Source: an uncultured Muribaculaceae bacterium
Lineage (GTDB): Bacteria > Bacteroidota > Bacteroidia > Bacteroidales > Muribaculaceae
Length of the DNA stretch: 64,000 nucleotides
NCBI GenBank assembly: GCA_910587915.1
Contig: CAJUOB010000010.1
Span: forward strand, 1 to 64,000
Direction of reading: 5' to 3'
The translations under genes and the position numbers were made by a program. Under the pieces are notes generated by a model. That model was given only the letters and a program-made list of their open reading frames with translations, had not been told where the DNA came from and searched no databases. Shown here in pieces: positions 18,096 through 27,087 of this stretch. Position 1 is the first letter of the stretch. Each line of letters begins with the position of its first letter.

Positions 18096-18134
18096 TTATT
18101 CAAAAAATTTAAATACACTCTAAAACTTAAAACT

Positions 18135-18374
18135 ATGTTTGGTCTTTTAGCAGAACTTTCCCTTACGGGTCTGGGCGCCAGCATCGGCGCAGCAATCGCA
18201 GCAATCGGCGCAGGTATCGGTATCGGTAAAATCGGTGCTGCCGCTATGGAAGCTATCGCACGTCAGCCCGAAGCTGCCGGCGACATCCGAAGCAACATGA
18301 TCGTCATCGCCGCCCTCGTGGAAGGTGTGGCTCTCTTCGCCGTTATCGTCTGCGTTCTCGCTCTGTTCGTATAA
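18135..18374 (+). CDS. atpE: Fo-ATP synthase subunit c
   Basis: A 79-residue two-helix hairpin. Helix 1 has Gly/Ala repeats (GAGIGIGKIGAAA), the polar loop is ARQPEA, and helix 2 carries the ion-binding Glu at residue ~63 in ALVEGVALFAV. The Glu is followed by Gly-Val, not the Ser/Thr pair of Na+-binding rings, which favours proton coupling (inference). Confidence 0.96.
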   Translation: MFGLLAELSLTGLGASIGAAIAAIGAGIGIGKIGAAAMEAIARQPEAAGDIRSNMIVIAALVEGVALFAVIVCVLALFV

Positions 18375-18394
18375 TCATCTGCAAATCCTTGTAA

Positions 18395-18892
18395 ATGGAA
18401 CTATTCACGCCTGATTTTGGCCTCATTTTCTGGATGTTTGTGGCCTTCGGAGTGCTTTTCCTGGTGCTCTGGAAATTCGCTTGGCCTATCATCCTCAAAA
18501 CGGTCGACAGCCGGGCCGAACTCATCGACAAGGGTGTTGAATACGCGCAGAATGCCAAGGAACAGCTCGATAATGCCCGCCGCGAGGCCGAAACCTATCT
18601 TAATGAAGCTCGTCGTCAGCAGGCCGACATCCTCCGGGACGCCGACAAGATGAAGACTCAGATCATTGAGCAAGCCCGTCAGGCTGCTCAGGTGGAAGCC
18701 CAGAAGGTGATGGACAACGCTAAGCTCCAGATTCAGCAACAGCAGAAGGAAGCTCAGCAGCAGTTCCGAAATCAAGTGAGCGAATTCGCTCTTGCCATCG
18801 CCGGCAAAGTTGTGCATCGGCAGATGGAAGAGGACAACGCCCAAAACCAGTTGGTCGACTCTTTGCTCGACGAGATTGAAAAGAAAAACTGA
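18395..18892 (+). CDS. atpF: Fo-ATP synthase subunit b
   Basis: A 165-residue peripheral-stalk subunit: one N-terminal membrane helix (FGLIFWMFVAFGVLFLVLW), then a long charged helix (residues ~30-150), Gln/Glu/Lys/Ala-rich and strongly coiled-coil in character, including a QIQQQQKEAQQQ stretch. It holds the F1 head against rotation. Confidence 0.95.
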   Translation: MELFTPDFGLIFWMFVAFGVLFLVLWKFAWPIILKTVDSRAELIDKGVEYAQNAKEQLDNARREAETYLNEARRQQADILRDADKMKTQIIEQARQAAQVEAQKVMDNAKLQIQQQQKEAQQQFRNQVSEFALAIAGKVVHRQMEEDNAQNQLVDSLLDEIEKKN

Positions 18893-18897
18893 TTCAG

Positions 18898-19449
18898 ATG
18901 GACCAAGGCCTGATACCCCGCAGATATGCCAAGGCGCTCTACGAAGTTGGCGATAAACGGCACGACAATGAAAAGCTCTATGGGCTTATGCAGTCTCTTG
19001 CCGACGCTTTCGTAGCCCAGCCGGCTCTATCTGCCACACTTGCGAACCCCTTTGTGGCTGACAGCGACAAAACTTCGCTTCTGCTCCATGCCGTCTATGG
19101 CGCCGACATCGATGCCGCAGACACCACCTATGTGGATTTTGTTAAGCTCCTCGAGCGGAACAAACGTGTCGACCTGGCCCGAGCCATCGCAATTGCCTTT
19201 ATCGATCTCTACCGTAAGGAACACTCTATATATTGTGTCCGTGTCACAAGTGCGGCTCCCATGGGAGCTGCCGAGAAAGCTCGCCTCGAGAAAATCGTCG
19301 GTGAGCACATCGGAAACGGAACAATGGAGTACCAATACTCGGTAGACCCCTCCCTGATCGGAGGTTTCACCGTAACCGTCAATTCCGAAAGACTCGACGC
19401 TTCGGTGAGCAACGAACTCAAGCGCTTGCGCTTAAGTCTTATTAATTGA
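18898..19449 (+). CDS. atpH: F1-ATP synthase subunit delta
   Basis: A 183-residue OSCP-type subunit linking the b stalk to the F1 head. It begins with IPRRYAKALYEVGDK, has an N-terminal helical domain, and ends with the family motif DPSLIGGFTVTVNSERLDAS followed by LKRLRLSL. Only 5 bp separate it from atpF. Confidence 0.93.
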   Translation: MDQGLIPRRYAKALYEVGDKRHDNEKLYGLMQSLADAFVAQPALSATLANPFVADSDKTSLLLHAVYGADIDAADTTYVDFVKLLERNKRVDLARAIAIAFIDLYRKEHSIYCVRVTSAAPMGAAEKARLEKIVGEHIGNGTMEYQYSVDPSLIGGFTVTVNSERLDASVSNELKRLRLSLIN

Positions 19450-19505
19450 TTTTTCCTCTCTCTCACTCATTAACTGTACATTTCTACGCAAGACCTTCGC
19501 AAACA

Positions 19506-21077
19506 ATGATCAATCCAAGCGAAATATCCCAAGTATTAAAGCAGCAACTCGAAAACGTTAACTCCAAAATCGCGTTCGAGGAAGTGGGCACCGTGCTCGA
19601 AGTGGGCGACGGTGTGGCTCATGTCTACGGTCTCGACAATGTAGGCGCCAACGAGCTTGTGGAGTTCGAGAACGGCGTCAAAGGTGTTGCTCTCAACCTT
19701 GAGGAAAGCAACGTCGGCGTCATCCTGCTCAATGAGGTCAACAAGGTGACCGAGAACATGACCGTTAGGCGCACAGGCGAAATCGCATCCATTCCGGTAG
19801 GCGAAGGCTTGCTGGGCCGCGTCGTCAACATCCTCGGCGAGCCCATCGATGGCCGTGGTCCTATCGGCGGAGACCTCATCCGTCTCCCGCTCGAGCGCAA
19901 GGCTCCCGGTGTTATCTACCGTCAGCCTGTTACCCAGCCCCTCCAGACCGGTCTCAAAGCCATCGACTCCATGGTGCCTATCGGCCGCGGACAGCGCGAG
20001 CTGATCATTGGCGACCGTCAGATCGGTAAGACTGCCATCGCCATCGACACCATCATAAACCAGCGCAAAGGCTTCGAGGAAGGCAAGCCCGTATACTGCA
20101 TCTATGTAGCTATCGGTCAGAAAGCCTCTTCTATCGCTGCAACTGTCGAGTCACTCCGTCAGCACGGCGCTCTCGAATACACAGTCGTGGTTGCTGCCAC
20201 AGCTTCAGAATCGGCTGCCATGCGCTACCTCGCACCTTTCGCAGGTGTTGCCATCGGCGAATACTTCCGCGATACCGGTCGCGACGCCCTCATCGTCTAC
20301 GATGACCTCTCCAAGCAGGCTGTTGCATATCGTGAGGTATCCCTTATCCTCAAGCGCCCCTCAGGCCGCGAGGCATACCCTGGCGATATCTTCTATCTCC
20401 ACTCGCGTCTGCTCGAACGTGCCGCCAAGATTATCGACAACCAGGAAGTGGCATCCCAGATGAACGACCTTCCTGCAGTTCTCAAACCTCTTGTGAAAGC
20501 AGGTGGCTCTCTTACCGCTCTTCCTATAATCGAGACTCAGGCCGGCGACGTATCTGCATACATCCCTACCAACGTAATTTCGATTACCGACGGTCAGATC
20601 TTCCTTGAAACTGCACTCTTCAACCGTGGTATCCGTCCGGCCATCAATGTCGGCATATCCGTGTCGCGTGTAGGTGGTTCCGCACAGGTAAAGGCTATGA
20701 AGAAAGTGGCCGGTACCCTCAAGATCGACCAGGCACAGTTCCGCGAACTCGAATCATTCACCAAGTTCGGTGGCGATATCGACGCCGTTACCGCACGTGT
20801 GATCGACAAGGGCCGCAAGAACGAACGTCTCCTTATCCAGCCACAGTATCATCCCATGGCTGTCGAAGAGGAAATCGCAGTTATATATTGCGGTGTGAAC
20901 GGTCTTCTGGCCAATGTACCCATCGATAAGGTAGCCGAATTCGAAAAACAGTTCCTCCAGCTGCTCCATGCAAAGCATGCCGACGACGTGCTGGCCGTTC
21001 TTGCAAGCGGAAAACTTACCGACGAAGTCTCGGATAAACTTAAAGCAGCCGCTCTCGAAGTGAGCGCCCGATTCTAA
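19506..21077 (+). CDS. atpA: F1-ATP synthase subunit alpha
   Basis: 523 residues from the ATG at 19506, which begins the family-typical INPSEISQVLKQQLE. An in-frame upstream start at 19446 would overlap atpH and add 20 atypical residues. Non-catalytic nucleotide site GDRQIGKTAIAIDT (~residue 169), the alpha arginine finger region ISVSRVGGSAQ, and the conserved GVAIGEYFRDTGRDALIVYDDLSK are present. Confidence 0.97.
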   Translation: MINPSEISQVLKQQLENVNSKIAFEEVGTVLEVGDGVAHVYGLDNVGANELVEFENGVKGVALNLEESNVGVILLNEVNKVTENMTVRRTGEIASIPVGEGLLGRVVNILGEPIDGRGPIGGDLIRLPLERKAPGVIYRQPVTQPLQTGLKAIDSMVPIGRGQRELIIGDRQIGKTAIAIDTIINQRKGFEEGKPVYCIYVAIGQKASSIAATVESLRQHGALEYTVVVAATASESAAMRYLAPFAGVAIGEYFRDTGRDALIVYDDLSKQAVAYREVSLILKRPSGREAYPGDIFYLHSRLLERAAKIIDNQEVASQMNDLPAVLKPLVKAGGSLTALPIIETQAGDVSAYIPTNVISITDGQIFLETALFNRGIRPAINVGISVSRVGGSAQVKAMKKVAGTLKIDQAQFRELESFTKFGGDIDAVTARVIDKGRKNERLLIQPQYHPMAVEEEIAVIYCGVNGLLANVPIDKVAEFEKQFLQLLHAKHADDVLAVLASGKLTDEVSDKLKAAALEVSARF

Positions 21078-21086
21078 TCTGTTACA

Positions 21087-21968
21087 ATGGCAACTTTACG
21101 CGAACTCAAAGGCCGAATCGGCTCCGTAGCTTCTTCCGAGAAGATTACAGGCGCCATGAAAATGATATCATCGGCCAAAATGCACAAGGCCGAAGGCGTG
21201 TTGCGTCGACTCATTCCTTTCAAGGATTGTGTCCGCACCATTATTGCAAGTCTTCTGTCGTCCGACGCACCGGTGAGCTCGCCGCTGGCTCAGCCACGCC
21301 GCATCGTACGGAAAGTTGCTCTTGTCGTGCTCGGTAGCGATGATGGCCTTTGCGGTGCTTACAACGTGAACATTTTCAAAGGCGTTCTCGAAACCATTGC
21401 CGCTCTTCGTGCCGAATATGGCAGCGATATCGAAATCGAAATTATTCCTGTCGGAAAGAAAATGGCAAAAGCTTTCGCCAGAATCTCCGATCCTAAGGTT
21501 TCGGTCTCGATACCTCAGCAACTCAACTCCAAGAGTGAGGGCGACGATGTGAAAGCATTCTCTATGGAACTCGAAAATGCTTTCCTCGATGGACGATACG
21601 ACAAGGTGACAGTAATATACATGCACTACCACTCGGCCGGACGTCAGCGTTACACCGCCGACGACTATCTCCCCGTGGCTGTGGCCGATATTGCTGATGG
21701 CTCCGCCGCAGGACGCCCGTGTCTCTTCGAGCCCGATGCTTCTGCTATTTTCGCAGCCGCACTCCCCATGTATTTGCTGTCGCGGATGCAGTCTGCCTTT
21801 GCCGAGAATCGGGCTTCCGAACAAGCCGCACGCGTCATGGCTATGCAAAGCGCCAACGACAATGCCCAGAAGCTGCTCGAACAACTTCAACTCGAATATA
21901 ATAAACTGCGCCAGGCAGGAATCACCACCGAGCTTCTCGACATCGTCGGAGGCCAGGCGCGCGACTGA
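21087..21968 (+). CDS. atpG: F1-ATP synthase subunit gamma
   Basis: A 293-residue rotor shaft. The N-terminal helix has LKGRIGSVASSEKITGAMKMISSAKM, a central SDDGLCGAYN motif follows, and the C-terminal helix carries the family-typical NAQKLLEQLQLEYNKLRQ and the ITTELLDIVGG end. It is the last ATP synthase gene; nuoI starts 52 bp later with no terminator or promoter-like sequence in between. Confidence 0.96.
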   Translation: MATLRELKGRIGSVASSEKITGAMKMISSAKMHKAEGVLRRLIPFKDCVRTIIASLLSSDAPVSSPLAQPRRIVRKVALVVLGSDDGLCGAYNVNIFKGVLETIAALRAEYGSDIEIEIIPVGKKMAKAFARISDPKVSVSIPQQLNSKSEGDDVKAFSMELENAFLDGRYDKVTVIYMHYHSAGRQRYTADDYLPVAVADIADGSAAGRPCLFEPDASAIFAAALPMYLLSRMQSAFAENRASEQAARVMAMQSANDNAQKLLEQLQLEYNKLRQAGITTELLDIVGGQARD

Positions 21969-22020
21969 CAGGCCAGCCCCTCATAATAGGATAATAGTAT
22001 AAATAAATCATACCACATAA

Positions 22021-22626
22021 ATGGGTAGTGTAAAAGAATACTTTTCATCGTTAGGTACCGGCATTGCAAGCCTCCTCAAAGGCATGAAAGTGACCGGTAA
22101 AGAGTTCATCACTCCGAAAATTACAGAGTGCTATCCCGAGAACCGCGAAACACATCACCCGGCTTCGCGTTTCCGTGCCGAACTTCACTTCGTATACGAC
22201 GCCGAAGGCAACCACAAATGTATCGCCTGCGGTAGTTGCGAGCGCAATTGTCCCAACGGCACTATCACCATCGAATCCAAGATGGTGACTACACCTGCGG
22301 GAACCAAGAAAAAGAAGCTCGACAAATACTTCTATGATCTTGGAAGCTGCACTTTCTGTCAGCTGTGTGTCACAAATTGCCCCACCGACGCCATCGCTTT
22401 CGACAACGATTTCGAGCAGGCTGTCTTCACTCGTGGCAAACTTGTGAAAAAGCTCAATTATCTTCCTGAAAAAGAAGAACCGGAGCCCACTCCCGAAGAA
22501 CTCGCCAAAGCCGCTGCCGAGCGCGAGGCTAAAATAGCTGCCGCTAAAGCAAAGGCTGCTGCCGCCAAAGCCGCTAAAGAAGCTGCCGCCGCTGGAAAAA
22601 GCGAGGACGCTCCGGCTGCCGAATAA
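22021..22626 (+). CDS. nuoI: NADH-quinone oxidoreductase subunit I with Ala/Lys-rich tail
   Basis: A 201-residue ferredoxin-like subunit holding clusters N6a and N6b. The two CxxCxxCxxxCP motifs are CIACGSCERNCP (~residue 66) and CTFCQLCVTNCP (~residue 109). From about residue 155 an extra tail of some 45 residues follows, made almost only of Ala, Lys, Glu and Pro, probably helical or disordered. This resumes the complex I cluster after the ATP synthase block. Confidence 0.95.
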   Translation: MGSVKEYFSSLGTGIASLLKGMKVTGKEFITPKITECYPENRETHHPASRFRAELHFVYDAEGNHKCIACGSCERNCPNGTITIESKMVTTPAGTKKKKLDKYFYDLGSCTFCQLCVTNCPTDAIAFDNDFEQAVFTRGKLVKKLNYLPEKEEPEPTPEELAKAAAEREAKIAAAKAKAAAAKAAKEAAAAGKSEDAPAAE

Positions 22627-22647
22627 GAAAAAAATCAATAAACCAAT

Positions 22648-23160
22648 ATGGAATCAGTAGGAAGTATAATTTTGTATTTCATCGTCGCTTTGTCGATGAT
22701 TGTCTTCTCAGTGCTGGCCGTAACGACCCGGAAGATTCTCCGGGCTGCCACATACCTGCTGTTCACTCTTTTTGCCGCTGCCGTGGTATATTTCATGCTC
22801 GACTATGAATTCCTCGGTGCTGTGCAGATTGCGGTGTACGCCGGTGGCATTGTGGTGCTCTTCGTTTTTGCAATTCTGCTCACAAGCCGCCCGGGCGACA
22901 ATACCGAACGCCTCACATCGCGTTCGCGTGTCCTCGGTGGTATTGCTGCCGTTGCCACTCTGTTGGCTGCCGGATATGCCTTGCTGAGCCGTTGCATGGT
23001 CTTCGCTGCCAAGCCTGCGATGGATGCTCCCACCATGGATGCCGTCGGCACCGCATTGATGGGTACCGGAGAAGGCCAGTACTTGCTGCCTTTCGAGGCA
23101 GTGAGCGTTTTGTTGCTCGCATGTATAATCGGTGGCGTCGTTGTTGCCCGTAAACGCTGA
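22648..23160 (+). CDS. nuoJ: NADH-quinone oxidoreductase subunit J
   Basis: A 170-residue membrane subunit with five hydrophobic helices. The third-helix region EFLGAVQIAVYAGGIVVLFVF carries the conserved Tyr and pi-bulge segment of NuoJ/ND6. It links the quinone site to the antiporter-like subunits. Confidence 0.94.
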   Translation: MESVGSIILYFIVALSMIVFSVLAVTTRKILRAATYLLFTLFAAAVVYFMLDYEFLGAVQIAVYAGGIVVLFVFAILLTSRPGDNTERLTSRSRVLGGIAAVATLLAAGYALLSRCMVFAAKPAMDAPTMDAVGTALMGTGEGQYLLPFEAVSVLLLACIIGGVVVARKR

Positions 23161-23165
23161 AAATT

Positions 23166-23477
23166 ATGGAAATTACAGCAGTCTACTATCTCATTCCGGC
23201 GCTTATCATGTTCTGCTGCGGTGTATATGGTTTTATCACCCGTAAGAACATGATTGCTATGCTCATTTCCCTTGAGCTTATGCTCAACGCCGTCGATATC
23301 AACTTTGTGGTGTTCAACCGTTTCCTCTATCCCGAACAGATGGAGGGCATGTTCTTCACCCTTTTTGCAATCGCTATCGCAGCTGCCGAGACAGCTCTGG
23401 CTATTGCCATTATTATCAATATTTTCCGTGCTGCCAAGAATATCGATGTGCGCACCCTTAACGAAATGAAATTCTAA
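23166..23477 (+). CDS. nuoK: NADH-quinone oxidoreductase subunit K
   Basis: A 103-residue, three-helix subunit. ISLELMLNAVDINFV holds the conserved membrane Glu of helix 2 and FAIAIAAAETALAIAI the second Glu. Five bp after nuoJ and 5 bp before nuoL. Confidence 0.96.
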   Translation: MEITAVYYLIPALIMFCCGVYGFITRKNMIAMLISLELMLNAVDINFVVFNRFLYPEQMEGMFFTLFAIAIAAAETALAIAIIINIFRAAKNIDVRTLNEMKF

Positions 23478-23482
23478 GCTTT

Positions 23483-25492
23483 ATGGATGTGACATTACCT
23501 ATATTGATTCTGGCCATCCCGCTGTTTATGTTCATCTTCCTCGGCCTGCTCGGCATGAAGATGTCCCATAAGCTGGCCGGTATCCTCGGAACTCTCGGCA
23601 TGGGTACGGTGCTCGTCCTCTCCTATACCACCGCATTCACATATTTCTTCAGCGGAGCCCCCGAATTCATCAACGCCGCCGGCGAACGTCTGCAGTACAT
23701 CGTCTTCAACCAGACATGGCTCGCTTTCACCGACAAGCTCGTGATACGGCTTGGCTTCATGCTCGACCCCATCTCTGCCATGATGCTTGTGGTTATCACC
23801 ACGATCTCGTTCATGGTACATCTCTATAGCATGGGTTACATGCGCGACCACCATGGCGTGTTCGAGCATGGTTTCCAGCGTTTCTATGCTTTCCTTTCGC
23901 TTTTCAGCTTCTCGATGCTCGGTCTTGTGGTTGCTACCAACATCTTCCAGATGTATATCTTCTGGGAGCTCGTAGGTGCATCCTCATATCTCCTCATCGG
24001 TTTCTACTACACTAAGCCGTCTGCAGTATCAGCTTCTAAGAAAGCATTTATTGTCACTCGTTTTGCCGACCTCGGCTTCCTCATCGGTATCCTCGTGCTG
24101 TCGTTCTATACCGGCACATTCAACTTCACCGACCTCACCTCTGTGCCCGTTGAAGGCATGGCCAATGTATTCCAGGTGAGCGAGGGCACTGCCGAAGGCA
24201 TCCGTGGTCTCATCGCAAACCATCCCGCACCCGTATTCATGGGTGGATCGGTGCTCACTTGGGCGCTTGTGCTCATCTTCATGGGCGGTATGGGTAAATC
24301 GGCAATGATGCCCCTCCACATCTGGCTCCCCGATGCCATGGAAGGTCCTACACCTGTTTCGGCTCTTATCCACGCTGCAACCATGGTTGTCGCAGGTGTA
24401 TACCTTGTTGCCCGCCTCTTCCCCCTCTACCTTATGGAAGAGACTTCGCTCGACATCATCACCGTAGTAGGTGCGCTCACCGCGTTCTATGCCGCTATGG
24501 TAGCCTGCGCACAAGTCGATATCAAGCGCGTGCTTGCATTCTCCACCATTTCGCAGATTGCTTTCATGATGGTTTCCCTCGGTGTCGCACGTCCTGAGTT
24601 CCATCATGGTCTTGGCTACATGGCTTCCATGTTCCATCTCTTCACCCACGCCATGTTCAAGGCTCTGCTCTTCCTTGGTGCTGGTGCGCTCATCCATGCA
24701 ATCGGCTCCAACGACTACACCGCAATGCACGGTCTCCGCAAATACATGCCCATCACACACTGGACATTCCTCATCGGCTGTCTCGCCATTGCAGGTATCA
24801 TACCGTTCTCCGGATTCTTCTCCAAAGACGAAATCCTCAGCTCTTGCCTTGGCAACAGCACTGTGGTCTACATCTGGATGTCGGCTGTAGCCGGTCTCAC
24901 AGCGTTCTACATGTTCCGTCTCTACTTCCTCATCTTCTGGTGGAAGGAACACAAAGTACACGAAGGACACCATGCTCCCCACGACCAGCCCTGGACCATG
25001 TCGCTCCCCCTCATCATCCTTGCTGCCGTATCGTGTGTGGCCGGTTTCATTCCTTTCGGTAACTTTGTTACCTGGAATGGCCATGCCTACGACTTCATTG
25101 CACATTTCGACTGGGGCGTGGCAACTATCAGCCTCATCATCGCAGTAGCCGGTATCGTACTTGCCGGTGTGATGTATATGCGCGAAAACACTCTCCCCGA
25201 AAAGTTCAAGAACGCCGTTCCTGCTCTCTGGGACTGGTGCTACCACCGCTTCTACTGGGATGAACTTTATATGTTTATCACGCACAAGATTATTTTCAAC
25301 GGTATCTGCCGTCCTCTCGCTTGGTTCGACCGCCACATCATCGACGGTACAATGGATTCTTTCGCCACTGTGACCAACAAGGCATCCGAAGCCATCAAAC
25401 CCTTGCAGAGCGGTCAGATTCAGATGTATGTATGGTGGTATCTTATCGGAGCGCTCGCTTTGGGCACCGTTACAGTGCTTTGCCTCATCTGA
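23483..25492 (+). CDS. nuoL: NADH-quinone oxidoreductase subunit L
   Basis: A 669-residue antiporter-like subunit with about 14 core helices and the long C-terminal lateral helix region. Signatures include WELVGASSYLLIGF (conserved Glu), GKSAMMPLHIWLPDAMEGPTPVSALIHAATMV and the FSTISQIAFM helix. It is the distal proton-pumping unit. The His-rich WWKEHKVHEGHHAPHD loop near residue 490 is a local peculiarity. Confidence 0.97.
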   Translation: MDVTLPILILAIPLFMFIFLGLLGMKMSHKLAGILGTLGMGTVLVLSYTTAFTYFFSGAPEFINAAGERLQYIVFNQTWLAFTDKLVIRLGFMLDPISAMMLVVITTISFMVHLYSMGYMRDHHGVFEHGFQRFYAFLSLFSFSMLGLVVATNIFQMYIFWELVGASSYLLIGFYYTKPSAVSASKKAFIVTRFADLGFLIGILVLSFYTGTFNFTDLTSVPVEGMANVFQVSEGTAEGIRGLIANHPAPVFMGGSVLTWALVLIFMGGMGKSAMMPLHIWLPDAMEGPTPVSALIHAATMVVAGVYLVARLFPLYLMEETSLDIITVVGALTAFYAAMVACAQVDIKRVLAFSTISQIAFMMVSLGVARPEFHHGLGYMASMFHLFTHAMFKALLFLGAGALIHAIGSNDYTAMHGLRKYMPITHWTFLIGCLAIAGIIPFSGFFSKDEILSSCLGNSTVVYIWMSAVAGLTAFYMFRLYFLIFWWKEHKVHEGHHAPHDQPWTMSLPLIILAAVSCVAGFIPFGNFVTWNGHAYDFIAHFDWGVATISLIIAVAGIVLAGVMYMRENTLPEKFKNAVPALWDWCYHRFYWDELYMFITHKIIFNGICRPLAWFDRHIIDGTMDSFATVTNKASEAIKPLQSGQIQMYVWWYLIGALALGTVTVLCLI

Positions 25493-25535
25493 TAAGTTCC
25501 TAACAGTGCTATTAACAGAAAAACAGTAAAGTAAG

Positions 25536-27062
25536 ATGCTTTCCAACATATTGATTTACTTCGTGGTGATTCCGCTGCTTATGCTCGGCGGTCTTGCCCT
25601 GTGCCGGAATATCCGTCAGATCCGTGCCGTGGCCGTTATCGGTTCGCTCGCTCTGACAGCTCTCTCTGTCTATCTTCTGGTAGACTTTCTGGCTCTCCGT
25701 GCCGCCGGTGAAAATGCTCCAATGCTCTATGTCGACTCCTGGACTTGGTTCGAGCCCCTCAACATCCACCTCGCGGTTGGTGTCGATGGTATCTCGGTTG
25801 CCATGATTCTCCTGTCTTCCATCATTGTGCTCGCCGGCTCATTCGCTTCGTGGACCATCGCCCAGCCCAAGGCTTTCTTCCTTTGGCTCATTCTTCTCTC
25901 CACCGGAGTATTCGGTTTCTTCATCTCCATCGACCTCTTCACCATGTTCATGTTCTATGAGGTCGCTCTTATTCCCATGTACCTTCTCATCGGTGTCTGG
26001 GGATCGGGTCGCAAGAACTACTCCGCAATGAAGCTCACTCTCATGCTCATGGGTGGATCGGCATTCCTCATGCTCGGCCTCATCGGCATCTACTACCATT
26101 CGGCTCCCGAAGGTGGTCAGCTCACTTGGAATATCCTCGAGATTGCTAAGAACGACGCCATTTCCCATGGCTGGCAGACATTCCTCTTCCCCATGACATT
26201 CGTTGGCTTCGGTGTGCTTGGCGCTATGTTCCCCTTCCACACTTGGAGCCCCGACGGTCACGCTTCGGCTCCTACCGCTGTCTCGATGCTCCATGCAGGC
26301 GTGCTCATGAAGCTCGGTGGATATGGCTGCTTCCGTGTTGCCATCTACCTCATGCCTCAGGCTGCTCACGAGCTTTCCTACATATTCCTTATCCTCACAG
26401 GTATCTCGGTTGTCTACGGAGCCTTCTGTGCTTGCGTCAAGACCGACCTTAAGTATATCAATGCCTACTCTTCGGTGTCGCACTGCGGTCTGGTGCTCTT
26501 CGCCATCCTCATGCTCAACTCCACAGCGATGACCGGTGCCATCATGCAGATGCTCTCGCACGGTCTCATGACTGCACTCTTCTTCGCTCTGATCGGTATG
26601 ATATATGGCCGTACCCACACTCGCGAAATCACCCAGATGGGTGGCATGATGAAAATCCTGCCTTACCTCTCGGTATGCTACGTTATCGCCGGTATGGCTT
26701 CTCTTGGTCTTCCCGGTCTGTCGGGTTTCGTGGCCGAGATGACTGTCTTCGTCGGTTCGTTCCAGGCCGGTATGGCAAACTACCTCGCCGGTGAGGGCTC
26801 GCTTCGCCTCGTGTTTACCCTCGTGGCTTGCTGCTCGATTGTGATAACTGCGGTCTACATTCTCCGTGTGGTCGGCAAACTTCTCTTCGGTCCGGTCTAC
26901 GACGAACATCACCTCACACTCACCGATGCAACATGGTGGGAACGACTTGCCACCGCTACACTCATTGTATGTGTGGCCGGAATCGGTTGCTTCCCCAACT
27001 TCTTCAATAACCTGATTAAAGCCACATTCACGCCCGAAATCTTCTCGGTGCTCGGCATGTAA
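25536..27062 (+). CDS. nuoM: NADH-quinone oxidoreductase subunit M
   Basis: A 508-residue antiporter-like subunit: LFTMFMFYEVALIPMYLLIG with the pumping Glu, FPFHTWSPDGHASAPTAVSMLHAGVLMKLG around the conserved Lys, and the INAYSSVSHCGLV helix. A proton-pumping unit between NuoN and NuoL. Confidence 0.97.
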   Translation: MLSNILIYFVVIPLLMLGGLALCRNIRQIRAVAVIGSLALTALSVYLLVDFLALRAAGENAPMLYVDSWTWFEPLNIHLAVGVDGISVAMILLSSIIVLAGSFASWTIAQPKAFFLWLILLSTGVFGFFISIDLFTMFMFYEVALIPMYLLIGVWGSGRKNYSAMKLTLMLMGGSAFLMLGLIGIYYHSAPEGGQLTWNILEIAKNDAISHGWQTFLFPMTFVGFGVLGAMFPFHTWSPDGHASAPTAVSMLHAGVLMKLGGYGCFRVAIYLMPQAAHELSYIFLILTGISVVYGAFCACVKTDLKYINAYSSVSHCGLVLFAILMLNSTAMTGAIMQMLSHGLMTALFFALIGMIYGRTHTREITQMGGMMKILPYLSVCYVIAGMASLGLPGLSGFVAEMTVFVGSFQAGMANYLAGEGSLRLVFTLVACCSIVITAVYILRVVGKLLFGPVYDEHHLTLTDATWWERLATATLIVCVAGIGCFPNFFNNLIKATFTPEIFSVLGM

Positions 27063-27087
27063 ACCACTCCCAAAGGAATAAATTGCA

